NCBI RefSeq assembly: GCF_031180885.1
Contig: NZ_JAPSLK010000013.1
Coordinates: 121,794 to 185,793, forward strand
DNA length: 64,000 nucleotides
Reading direction: 5' to 3'
Source: Saccharothrix sp.
GTDB taxonomy: Bacteria > Actinomycetota > Actinomycetes > Mycobacteriales > Pseudonocardiaceae
Shown: positions 9,101 to 15,627 of the stretch, one piece after another
How positions within the stretch are numbered: the stretch's first letter is position 1
How the letters are laid out: each line of letters opens with the position of its first letter
Position numbers and translations under genes: made by a program
The notes under the pieces: model-generated
The model's input: the letters and a program-made list of their open reading frames with translations, nothing else
What the model was told of the DNA's origin: nothing
Database searches by the model: none

Positions 9101-9848
9101 CTCCGCGGCCGCCGGCACCGCGGTCAAGACGATCGCCGATACCCTGGACGAGCTGACACCCGCGTTGGCCGGCTGGGCGATCCCGTTGCTGGCCACGAGA
9201 CACGTCGACGCCGCCGAGAGGCTGGCGAAACTGCTGCGGCCACACGGTCGGGTCCTCGCCGGGATCGCGGACGAGCTGCTGCCCGTCGCGCTCGACCGCA
9301 TGGCGACCGCGGCCCGCGTGCCCGGCAGCACCAACCTGTCGAGGGCCCTGGTGGCCCTCGTGGCCGCCGTCGACCGGCACCGCCCGCTCCAGCCGGCCGA
9401 GGTGCGTCGCGTCCACTCGATCACCTGCTCGCGCCTGCCGTTGAGCGGAACGGCCGTCGACCGCGACACCGGGCACTCGGCCGCGTTCCGCGACCTGACC
9501 ATGTTCACCGGCGCGGTGACCGCGCGCCGGCTGCCCGCCGACGAGGTCCGCGACCTGGTCGAGGTGGTCCTGCGTGCGCTGGACCCGCGCAGCCTCGGCA
9601 AGAAGATCGACCATGCCGTGATCGAGTTGCTGCGCGGCTTCACCGCTCGCGACCGGCTCGCGGTCGACTGGCTCGACGGCCTGTTCGACGAACCGGACCT
9701 CGCGGTCGCGGTGAAGCTCGCCATCGCCGAGACGTTCCTGGCCCTCGACGGTGGCGCGGCGGCCGGCGGCCGGGCCGCGCGCCTCAAGGACCGGCCGGGC
9801 TGCCCGCCCGAGGTGGTGGCCCTGCTGCTGAGGGGACTGCGCACGTGA
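6132..9848 (+). CDS. SEFIR-NTPase (STAND/NACHT-like) protein with long C-terminal helical repeat array
   Basis: A 1,238-residue three-part protein. Residues about 10-160 form a SEFIR domain (RVLISYAKDHEHHIGRVVEF, then GIDVVLDLWDRTEHRDW) closely resembling the upstream stand-alone protein, including the shared LPVVLPG and LTGQP segments. A P-loop NTPase follows with Walker A GEGGVGKSVLLGQ near residue 225, Walker B TLLVDTLDLLL near 298, and a winged-helix end FFHQTFAEYGHARWLL near 520, a NACHT/STAND hallmark. Residues 530-1238 are leucine/alanine-rich helical pairs that look like HEAT-type repeats, the likely ligand sensor. The architecture (signalling domain, NTPase, superstructure-forming repeats) matches Avs-like defence sensors, but the SEFIR domain is in the usual effector position. 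GTG 6132 overlaps the previous stop; longer in-frame extensions upstream are shadow sequence. Confidence 0.88.
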   Translation: MTVGGASGPAAPRVLISYAKDHEHHIGRVVEFAGLLRRQAGIDVVLDLWDRTEHRDWSEWFAAELDAASYVLVVGSPEYRRLSDHPVASDTVTALQVSMLKQRLYGDRDRWLRRVLPVVLPGGGPDELPDFLSPATVRPYAVPWISLAGVEELCRVLTGQPAHLKPALGETVAGPPRVVAQDRASLEPATLSPVVRADLLDKALARRARRTGKDREVLVLTGEGGVGKSVLLGQHLDRVEAAGGAALLVSAASVPPALALDEPSTVDRALGVAAHDEWGATGLLALMRRLREAHGAVTLLVDTLDLLLDARSTAPLASVLVRALDVGDVVATCRTEEFGRHLGEARTTAPRLAGRLADFPVPTLTRPEILAWAGDHVAGLGGSTAEQAAFLESLAGGLRSSGSLWQVCALPVRLALTCQVFGRERHVPEDLTVTGLYRAYWDLRISRDPAGAGDLKERAALDVAAQVVGPSGEIALRVPKGQLDDVDDTGLRMLASEGVLRERDTSWEFFHQTFAEYGHARWLLTRGTGSPEVDRFTARVTGGQTTLWPIATSLLLQAEDDEYGELARSVPADTLDGTKCHTLGALQRTTPDALSDLLSGMSDQPDRLRVAVPALGDAPVRHLGPAAAAVGRALVRHPDALAGVGVAALVSLLARADSAELLATALDDLVEARPKLDQDAWDHYVERLLETHTEASARVRAVALERYPSLGQLGRRTVLRMHLARARHMRDAEVVRLAHVALVRECPPLKDAEAEAVVRLLWSSPGVRAERGWRDWADVVADGLPAGWNNGQVKYVIARAVEDPAVAAEVVDDLVLDRARAQEAHVNIFHQLAQRLPLPTAARLLHHPVPTNRPALNAIAKCTGVFAGALDRDTRARLAAWLRPARRSEPRAMWRTAVSLATDDVDLHRVLLAEAAVAELPPAVWEKLVLSWYINTPRPALDDLLPELRELTRNATGDMVPVRARLEARVVDTDDDARHWVRGCVLDGPSSAAAGTAVKTIADTLDELTPALAGWAIPLLATRHVDAAERLAKLLRPHGRVLAGIADELLPVALDRMATAARVPGSTNLSRALVALVAAVDRHRPLQPAEVRRVHSITCSRLPLSGTAVDRDTGHSAAFRDLTMFTGAVTARRLPADEVRDLVEVVLRALDPRSLGKKIDHAVIELLRGFTARDRLAVDWLDGLFDEPDLAVAVKLAIAETFLALDGGAAAGGRAARLKDRPGCPPEVVALLLRGLRT

Positions 9849-9912
9849 CGGCCGCTCACGACCGGCCCGGTTCCGCTCCCGGCGCTAGACGGCGGCGCTA
9901 GGGTCGGCCACC

Positions 9913-10366
9913 ATGTCGCCCCCGCCGCCCGAACTCGCACCGCCGGTCGACCCGGCGACGTGGCGGCAGGACGCGTTGTTCCGCACGACCCCGGTCGGCT
10001 CCGAGCTGAGCCGCGTGCTGGTCGACGCCGCCGAGCGCCTCGCCGGCGCCGTCACCAGCGTGTGGCGCGGCGAGGTCGAGCGCCTGGGCCTGAACGCCCC
10101 GCGCCCGCTGGCCACGCGCTACGCCGTCGACGGCGTCCCGTTCGACCGGATCGGGTCGCTGCTGCGCGACCGCGCGCCCATGGCGGCTGATGACGTTCCT
10201 CGACGACGCCCGCGACCGCGGCGTGCTGCGCCAGTATGGAGCGGTCCACGAGTTCCGCCACCATCACGTCCAGCGCCACCTCGCACCGCACCACCTGGCC
10301 GCCGACGCCGAGTCCGGCGGCCGGCCCCGGGTGGAACGGAATCCGGTGAACCGGTTCTCCCCTTGA
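9913..10366 (+). pseudogene. Internally deleted STAND NTPase gene remnant
   Basis: The first 90 codons from ATG 9913 read like the lead-in to an actinobacterial NACHT/STAND protein (LVDAAERLAGAVTSVWRGEV, then LNAPRPLATRYAVDG). The P-loop domain that should follow is absent. At about 10185 the similarity jumps to the opposite end of the same family, in the next frame: MTFLDDARDRGVLRQYGAVH, then EFRHHHVQRHLAPHHLA, the conserved 'QFRH..LQ.HLA' tail, stopping at 10364-10366. The middle of the gene, normally more than 1 kb, has therefore been lost and the ends joined out of frame. It sits directly after the SEFIR-NTPase gene and suggests turnover of STAND genes at this spot. Confidence 0.65.
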
Positions 10367-10402
10367 TCACCGTCACCACATGGCGTCACAGTGACCGTGA
10401 TC
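10365..10402. promoter_or_regulatory. 12-bp inverted repeat upstream of acyl-CoA dehydrogenase-like gene
   Basis: Arms GATCACCGTCAC (10365-10376) and GTGACCGTGATC (10391-10402) pair at 11 of 12 positions around a 14-bp spacer. An inner perfect dyad GTCACAGTGAC lies at 10385-10395. It ends 28 bp before the ATG at 10431, where a promoter or operator is expected. The TetR regulator two genes downstream is a candidate binder, by context only. Confidence 0.4.
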
Positions 10403-10430
10403 CGCACTCGCCCGGGAGGGACCGCAGCCC

Positions 10431-11582
10431 ATGACCATGCCGTTGCCCGACGACCACCCGCTCGGCCCGCCGCCCGACGAGCAGTCCTGGGTCCGGGTCG
10501 CCGAGGAGTTGGCCGCCGGTTTCGCCGCCACCACCGACGAGTTGGACCGGACCGCGCAGCTCCCGGTCGCGAACCTCGAAGCGCTCCACGCCAGCGGGCT
10601 CGACCAGGCCACCTTGCCGCGGGAGTTCGGCGGGCAGGCGCTGAGTTACCGGACGGTCGGCGCGGTCCTGCGGGTCATCAGTGCCGCGGACCCGTCCACC
10701 GCCTGCCTGTGGCTGATGCACATCGGCGCCGCCGAGGGCCTGGTGCAGCACTCCACCCCCGACGTGGCCCGGTACTACGCCGACGAACTCGTTGCCGGGC
10801 GCCGCTTCGCCAACGCCCTGTCCGAACCCACCGGCGGCAACCAGTTCCTCTCACCCCAGCAGGTCGCCGAACCGGTCGACGGGGGCTTCCGGCTCACCGG
10901 CGCGAAGCGGTTCGTCTCCGGGTGCGAGATCGCCCACCACTTCCTCATCAACGCCCTGGTCGACGGCCAACCCACCCTGTTCGGCCTGGAACCCGACCAC
11001 ACAGTCACCTTCGACCCCCAGGACACCCTCGGCCTGCGTGCCACCCGCAGCCACCTCGTCAGCCTCAACGGCACCCTCCTCCGCGCCGACCGGCGCTGCC
11101 CACCCGCCCAGCACCCCAAGCCCAACCACATCGCCGCGGGCCTGGCCGCGCTCTCCCTCGGCGTCGCCGACACCGCCCTGAACACCCTCATCGACTACGC
11201 CCGCACCCGGACCCTGCCCTCCACCGGCCAACCCCTGGCCGCCGAACAGCACCTCCAGTTCGAGGTCGCCGACGCCGTCCTCCAACTCGAAGCCGCCACC
11301 CTGGTCGCCCAGCACACCGCCTGGCTCGCCGACCAGAACTCACCGCAGTTCCTGCCCGCCGCGATGCGCGCCAAACCCACCGCCAACCGGGTCGCGCGGG
11401 ACATCGCGCAGCTGTGCCTGCAAGTCGGCGGCGGGTCGGGTTTCGTGGCCACGTCGCCGATCCAGCGGATCTTCCGCGACGCCCAGACCGGGTGGTTGAT
11501 GGCGCACTCCGTCGAGTTCTGCCTCAACCACATCGGCACCGAGGCGATGGTCCCGCACCGGTCCGACGAGCCGGCGGCGTGA
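10431..11582 (+). CDS. Acyl-CoA dehydrogenase-family flavoprotein
   Basis: The 383-residue length is standard for the acyl-CoA dehydrogenase superfamily. Domain order is visible: N-terminal helical domain (LPREFGGQALSYRTVGAVLR), middle beta domain with the FAD-contacting segment LSEPTGGNQFLS and the strand GFRLTGAKRFVSG, and the C-terminal helical domain ending RIFRDAQTGWLMAHSVEF. The 'CLQVGGGSGF' segment corresponds to the FAD-binding loop before the end helix. It probably oxidises or monooxygenates a small substrate; relatives of this branch often act in degradation or secondary metabolism rather than beta-oxidation. A GGGAGGGA site precedes the ATG. It lies 106 bp upstream of a TetR gene on the same strand, a common regulator/target pairing. 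Confidence 0.82.
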   Translation: MTMPLPDDHPLGPPPDEQSWVRVAEELAAGFAATTDELDRTAQLPVANLEALHASGLDQATLPREFGGQALSYRTVGAVLRVISAADPSTACLWLMHIGAAEGLVQHSTPDVARYYADELVAGRRFANALSEPTGGNQFLSPQQVAEPVDGGFRLTGAKRFVSGCEIAHHFLINALVDGQPTLFGLEPDHTVTFDPQDTLGLRATRSHLVSLNGTLLRADRRCPPAQHPKPNHIAAGLAALSLGVADTALNTLIDYARTRTLPSTGQPLAAEQHLQFEVADAVLQLEAATLVAQHTAWLADQNSPQFLPAAMRAKPTANRVARDIAQLCLQVGGGSGFVATSPIQRIFRDAQTGWLMAHSVEFCLNHIGTEAMVPHRSDEPAA

Positions 11583-11688
11583 ACCGGTCCCTCGTCACCG
11601 GCGGAGCCGGGGTCGTGCACTTGTGGAGGGAATCGAGGGGCCGGGCGAGGTCGTAACCTGGTCGCCGGCGACGGAGGAGGTGGGTCGG

Positions 11689-12336
11689 GTGGTCGGTGAG
11701 CGGGGTGCGCGGAAGCGGCGGGCCAACGGGGAGGAGTCGCGCCGGCGGATCCTGGACGCCGCGGTCGAGGTCGCCGGCGAGCGCGGGTACGAGGGCACCA
11801 CGATCAACCTGGTCAGCGCGCGGTGCGGGCTGCCGGCCAGTTCGATCTACTGGCACTTCAAGGACAAGGACGAGCTGATCGCCGCGGTGATCGAGCGCAG
11901 CTTCGGCGCGTGGCTGGACGCCATGACCCTGCCCGACGCCGACGACGCGGCGGACCCCGCCGTGCGGGCGCGGCGGCGGGCGCTGGGCATGGCCGCGCGG
12001 GTCGCGAAGTCGTTGTCGGACTCGCCGGACTTCCTGCGCCTGGGCCTGATGCTGGCGCTGGAACGCCGTCCCGAGGAACCCACCGCGCGCACGATGTTCC
12101 TCCAGGTGCGCAAGGTGGCGCAGGACCGGCTGTCGGCCGCCATCGCCGAACTCGCGCCCGACCTCGACCCGGCGGCGGTCCGGCGCGTGTCGCACTACGC
12201 GCTGGCGGCCGCCGACGGGCTGTTCATCGCCCACGAGATCGGCGGCGACGACGTCGACCTCCCCGGCCTGTTCGAACTGCACGCCCACGCCCTGATCGAC
12301 ACCGTCGACCGCCTGCGCGACCACGCCGACGCCTGA
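11689..12336 (+). CDS. TetR-family transcriptional regulator
   Basis: The 215-residue protein has an N-terminal TetR helix-turn-helix: SRRRILDAAVEVAGERGYEG, then TTINLVSARCGLPASSIYWH and FKDKDELI. The C-terminal ligand/dimer domain is all-helical (FLRLGLMLALERRPEEPTAR) and of the TetR_C type. I chose GTG 11689 because it lies 8 bases after GGAGGAGG; longer starts at 11623 have no site. It converges on the amidohydrolase gene with a 17-bp gap. Candidate operators nearby are the dyad at 10365-10402 and the 32-bp palindrome at 13442-13473. Neither link is proven. Confidence 0.88.
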   Translation: MVGERGARKRRANGEESRRRILDAAVEVAGERGYEGTTINLVSARCGLPASSIYWHFKDKDELIAAVIERSFGAWLDAMTLPDADDAADPAVRARRRALGMAARVAKSLSDSPDFLRLGLMLALERRPEEPTARTMFLQVRKVAQDRLSAAIAELAPDLDPAAVRRVSHYALAAADGLFIAHEIGGDDVDLPGLFELHAHALIDTVDRLRDHADA

Positions 12337-12353
12337 AACAGCCGGGAACCGCG

Positions 12354-13400
12354 TCAACGGCGGGCCGGGTCGGCGATCTTGAACAACGCGCGCACGGCGC
12401 GGCTCTTGAGCGCACCCCGCAGAGCCGAGCGAGGCGGGGTGGCGGGCACGGTCTGCCGGGCCAGACGGGGGAACAGGGCGGCGGCGTTGCCGTGGTCGAT
12501 CGCGGCGGCGATGGTGGCCCCGAACGGCGTGTGCGCCAAGTGCTCCGCCAAGCCCGCGGCGAAGTAGTGCACGGCCACATCCGGCGCGAACGGCCAGTCG
12601 CTGCCGAACAGGACGCGCTCCGGCCGGGCGAACGCGAGCAGCGCGGGCAGTGCGGTGGGGCTGGCCGACATCGCCGTGTCGAAGTAGAACGTGCGCAGGT
12701 CGGTGAGGGTGTCCCGGATGCTCATCCCCTCGGCACCCAAGCCCATGGCCATGCGATGCGCGGCCCACGGCACGAAGCCGCCGGCGTGGGCCAGTACGAA
12801 ACGGATGCCCGGGTAGCGGCGCACGATCCCGTTGCGCACCAACAGGTAAGCGGCGCGGGTGGTGTCCAGCAGGAAATCCGCGGCGAACGGCGCGACGCCG
12901 GGCACGGTGGGGCCGGGCAGTTCGGCGGCCGGGTGCACGAACACCACCGCCTCCCGCTCGTGCAGCGCGGCGAACAGCCGGTCCTGCCCGTCCTGCCCCA
13001 GGTAGGTGCCGCGGGCGTTGGCCGGCAGCACGACACCGTCCGCGTGCAGGACGTCCAACGCGTGCACCACCTCGGCGGTGGCGGCGGCCACGTCGGGCAT
13101 CGGCACGGTGGCGAAGTGGCCGAACCGGTCCGGGTGCCGCCGCACCAGCTCCGCGCCCTGCTCGTTGACCTCGCGGGCCAACCGCGCCGCCGCGGCGGGG
13201 TCGTCGAGGAACGTGGTGCCCGGCGCGGAGACCGACAGCACGGCGGTGGCGATGCCGACCTCGTCCATCAGCGCCAGGGCGGCCTCGGGGCTCCAGTCCG
13301 GCACCGCCCGCCCGCCGACCTCGGTGATCCCCGCCGCCCGCAGCGCGGCGCGGTAGGGCGGGGGCACCAGGTGCTGGTGGACGTCGATCCGAGCCGTCAT
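12354..13400 (-). CDS. Amidohydrolase-2 family metal-dependent hydrolase/decarboxylase
   Basis: A 348-residue TIM-barrel amidohydrolase of the ACMSD/aminocarboxymuconate decarboxylase-like family. The metal motifs are in order: IDVHQHLVPP at residues 5-14 (HxH), VVFVHPAAE, FVLAHAGGFVP, and the C-terminal metal Asp in VLFGSDWPFAP. Family members decarboxylate or hydrolyse aromatic-ring cleavage products and related acids. The ATG at 13400 follows GGAGGCAG. It is divergent from the CMD-domain gene, and a 32-bp palindrome lies about 40 bp upstream of its start. Together with the neighbouring TetR, MerR and CMD genes this suggests a small inducible catabolic cluster; the substrate is not readable. 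Confidence 0.85.
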   Translation of the reverse strand: MTARIDVHQHLVPPPYRAALRAAGITEVGGRAVPDWSPEAALALMDEVGIATAVLSVSAPGTTFLDDPAAAARLAREVNEQGAELVRRHPDRFGHFATVPMPDVAAATAEVVHALDVLHADGVVLPANARGTYLGQDGQDRLFAALHEREAVVFVHPAAELPGPTVPGVAPFAADFLLDTTRAAYLLVRNGIVRRYPGIRFVLAHAGGFVPWAAHRMAMGLGAEGMSIRDTLTDLRTFYFDTAMSASPTALPALLAFARPERVLFGSDWPFAPDVAVHYFAAGLAEHLAHTPFGATIAAAIDHGNAAALFPRLARQTVPATPPRSALRGALKSRAVRALFKIADPARR

Positions 13401-13441
13401 CGCTGCCTCCGCGGTCTCCCGTGCCTCGGCCGCAGCTTACC

Positions 13442-13473
13442 GTAGTGATCATTCCAATTGGAGTGATCACTAC
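13442..13473. promoter_or_regulatory. 32-bp near-perfect palindrome between divergent genes
   Basis: The left half is GTAGTGATCATTCCAA and the right half TTGGAGTGATCACTAC; they are reverse complements at 15 of 16 positions. The element lies between the amidohydrolase start (13400) and the CMD gene's -35 box (13486). Size, symmetry and position fit an operator bound by a dimeric regulator, perhaps two dimers. The TetR encoded at 11689-12336 is the best local candidate by inference; the MerR protein has its own distinct sites. Confidence 0.7.
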
Positions 13474-13485
13474 AGGAAGGAGGGT

Positions 13486-13516
13486 TTGACTTCGAGCGCG
13501 CGCGAAGACCTAGCGT
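13486..13516 (+). promoter_or_regulatory. MerR-type promoter of the CMD-domain gene
   Basis: The -35 box TTGACT (13486-13491) and -10 box TAGCGT (13511-13516) are 19 bp apart, the stretched spacing typical of MerR-family activated promoters. The spacer holds a dyad, CTTCG (13490-13494) and CGAAG (13503-13507). The ATG at 13524 begins 7 bp after the -10, so the transcript is probably leaderless. The MerR gene's own promoter has the same -35/dyad start, TTGACTTCGAGCGCGC. Confidence 0.72.
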
Positions 13517-13523
13517 CGCCGGC

Positions 13524-14423
13524 ATGACCAAGTCAGAACGCGAGACCGCCGTCAACCGACGTTCACTGCTGGCCGCGGGTGCGCTGATCGGTGCCGTCGG
13601 GGTGTCGACGGCACCGGCTGCGGCGGCAGCACCGGCGTCGGCATCGGCGGCGTCGGGTCGGTACGCCAGGGGTATGGCCGTCCTTCGCCAGGTCTCCGGC
13701 GACCGCGGCGCCGAGGTGGTCGAGTCGCTGTCGGACATCGCCCCGGACCTCGGCCGCTACATCGTCGAGTTCGCCTACGGCGACGTCTACGCCCGGCCGG
13801 GACTGGACCTGAAGCAACGGCAGCTGGTGACCATCGGCGCCCTGGCCGCGCAGGGCGACACCGCGCCGCAGCTGCGCTTCCACCTCGACGCGGCGCTCCA
13901 CGTCGGGCTCAGCCCGGTCGAGGTCGTGGAGGCGCTGATCCACGTCGTGCCGTTCGCGGGCTTCCCCAGGGCGCTCAACGCGGTGACCGTCGCCCGGCAG
14001 GTGTTCGCCGACCGGGGGATCGCGTTCCAGCCGCCGGTGCAGACCGACGAGCAGGACCGCTACGAACGCGGCGTGCGGAAGCTGGTGGAGGTCGACGGGC
14101 AGCACGGGCTGGACGTGATCGAGTCGTTGCGGGACATCGCACCCGACCTCGGTCGCTACGTGGTCGAGTTCGCGTTCGGCGACGTGTACCACCGGCCGTG
14201 GCTGACCTTGCCGCAGCGGCAACTGGTGACCATCGGCGCGCTGACCGCGTCCGGCGACACCGCGCCCCAGCTGCGGGTGCACCTGGGTGCCGCGCTGCGC
14301 GTCGGGCTGAGCCGGGGCCAGGTGGTCGAGGCGCTGATCCACGTCGTGCCCTACGCCGGCTTTCCCCGCGTCCTGAACGCGGTGACCGTGGCCAGGGGCG
14401 TGTTCGAGGAGCAGCGGGGTTGA
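13524..14423 (+). CDS. Exported protein with two carboxymuconolactone-decarboxylase-like domains
   Basis: A 299-residue protein with a Tat-like signal (NRRSLLAAGALIGAVGVST, then an AAAAAPASA cleavage region). Two homologous CMD domains of about 110 residues follow. Each runs from an 'SLxDIAPDLGRYxVEFAxGDVY' segment through QRQLVTIGAL, GDTAPQLR and EALIHVVPxAGFPR to LNAVTVAR. The domains are at about residues 55-165 and 190-297 and clearly arose by duplication. No CxxC peroxidatic motif is present, so an AhpD-like role is unlikely; gamma-carboxymuconolactone-decarboxylase-like or lactone chemistry fits better. Export of such a protein is unusual but known. It shares a regulator-type promoter with the MerR gene immediately downstream and is divergent from the amidohydrolase. 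Confidence 0.85.
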   Translation: MTKSERETAVNRRSLLAAGALIGAVGVSTAPAAAAAPASASAASGRYARGMAVLRQVSGDRGAEVVESLSDIAPDLGRYIVEFAYGDVYARPGLDLKQRQLVTIGALAAQGDTAPQLRFHLDAALHVGLSPVEVVEALIHVVPFAGFPRALNAVTVARQVFADRGIAFQPPVQTDEQDRYERGVRKLVEVDGQHGLDVIESLRDIAPDLGRYVVEFAFGDVYHRPWLTLPQRQLVTIGALTASGDTAPQLRVHLGAALRVGLSRGQVVEALIHVVPYAGFPRVLNAVTVARGVFEEQRG

Positions 14424-14450
14424 CTTCGAGCGCGCTCCAACTCCTACCGT
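14420..14450 (+). promoter_or_regulatory. MerR-type autoregulated promoter
   Basis: The -35 box TTGACT (14420-14425) overlaps the stop codon of the CMD gene. A 19-bp spacer leads to TACCGT (14445-14450). The sequence from -35 into the spacer, TTGACTTCGAGCGCGC, is identical to that at 13486-13501. The start codon at 14458 is 8 bp after the -10, again implying a leaderless mRNA. The likely binder is the MerR protein encoded here, controlling itself and the CMD gene. Confidence 0.72.
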
Positions 14451-14457
14451 CGGCCGC

Positions 14458-14841
14458 ATGGACGACCCGAGCGTGCTGTCGATCGCGGAAACCGTCGAGG
14501 TCACCGGCCTGACCGCGCACACGTTGCGCTACTACGAGCGGATCGGCCTGCTGGACCCGGTCGGCCGCGGCCCGGGCGGCCACCGCCGCTTCCGCGCCAC
14601 CGACCTGGCCTGGCTGGCCTTCCTCACCCGCCTGCGCACCACCGGCATGGCGATCCGCGACATGCGGCGCTTCGCCGACCTGCGCAGGCGGGGTGACGTG
14701 ACCGCGCCGGAACGCCTGGAGCTGCTGGAACGGCACCGGGACGCCGTCCGGCGGCGGATCGACGAACTCTCCGACTGCCTGTCGGCACTGGACGCGAAGA
14801 TCGACCACTACCGGCAGCTGAGCACCCGCGGCGCACGCTGA
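14458..14841 (+). CDS. MerR-family transcriptional regulator
   Basis: The 127-residue protein has a classic MerR DNA-binding head: TVEVTGLTAHTLRYYERIGL, then RGPGGHRRFRATDLAWL and the second wing FLTRLRTTGMAIRDMRRF. A dimerising coiled-coil helix (RLELLERHRDAVRRRIDELS) ends the protein with almost no effector domain. No metal-binding Cys cluster is seen (one Cys only, in LSDCLSAL). It resembles the small YfmP/AdhR-type MerR proteins that respond to aldehydes or other electrophiles; the inducer is unknown. Paired 19-bp-spaced promoters upstream of it and of the CMD gene point to a two-target regulon. Confidence 0.88.
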   Translation: MDDPSVLSIAETVEVTGLTAHTLRYYERIGLLDPVGRGPGGHRRFRATDLAWLAFLTRLRTTGMAIRDMRRFADLRRRGDVTAPERLELLERHRDAVRRRIDELSDCLSALDAKIDHYRQLSTRGAR

Positions 14842-14883
14842 CCTGCCGCATCCCGACTGTCGCAGTCGACCCCACGGCCGGAT

Positions 14884-15532
14884 TCAGGTCCGGTTCCGCG
14901 ACCGGCGGCGCACCAGGAACCCGAGTGCGATCAGCAGCACGAGAGCGCCCACCGCCGAGACCCACCACCACGGTCCGAAGTCGACGCTGCCTGCGGCGCG
15001 GTGGCGTCGGGTCGGTCGGGTCGGAACCGCTCGTCAGCACGACGTCGTTGCCGTCGCCGCCGTGGTAGGTGAGCCGGAGCCCGCCCACCGCCGCTCCCTC
15101 CGGCAGGCCGTCGAAAGTGCCGCCCACCGGGGCGGTTCCCCGGTTGTCGATGATCACGCCGGGCTCTCGGCCCGGTTCGAGCGTGCCCGCGGCGGTGAGT
15201 GCCCCGCCGGCGGCCACCGTGCTGCCCTCGACGCCGGAGAGGTTGTTCACCGTCTGGTCGCCGGCGAGGTCCAGCGTCGTGCCCGGCGCCGGCAGGTCGA
15301 CGGCGGCGCTCGCGGCGAGGGAACCGCCGGTGACCGCGAGCGTGCCCGGTGCATGTTGATGTAGACGGTGTTCTCGTTGCCCGGCAGGAAGAACCGGTTG
15401 TGCGTGCCATCGCCCGTACACGCCCGACATCCGCACCACGCCGGAGCCCCAGGTGTGGAAGTTGACGTCGTTGCCGTAGAACTGCGAGTAGAGGTCGGCG
15501 CGTACGGCCCTCCATGATGTTAGCGATAACAT
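14884..15532 (-). pseudogene. Decayed surface/secreted beta-repeat protein with C-terminal membrane anchor
   Basis: Pieces of one secreted protein appear in three frames on this strand. First comes FYGNDVNFHTWGSGVVRMSG, then a frame switch to GDGTHNRFFLPGNENTVYIN. Next is a long autotransporter-like stretch (DLAGDQTVNNLSGVEGSTV, TLEPGREPGVIIDNRG, LTYHGGDGNDVVL), then a further switch to a membrane anchor VGALVLLIALGFLV followed by RRRSRNRT and stop at 14884. At least three frame breaks and no clear start make it non-functional. The repeat style (left-handed beta-helix) fits adhesins and polysaccharide lyases. It is also a source of misleading open frames on both strands here. Nothing else is seen between the MerR gene and the esterase. 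Confidence 0.6.
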
Positions 15533-15627
15533 TCCTGGGCGCGCACAGTGCTCGTGACCGGGACGACCCTGTCAACCAGGCGGTGGGACGGCCGCGCGGC
15601 GGTGGCGGCTGTCCCCGTCCGGTCCGG

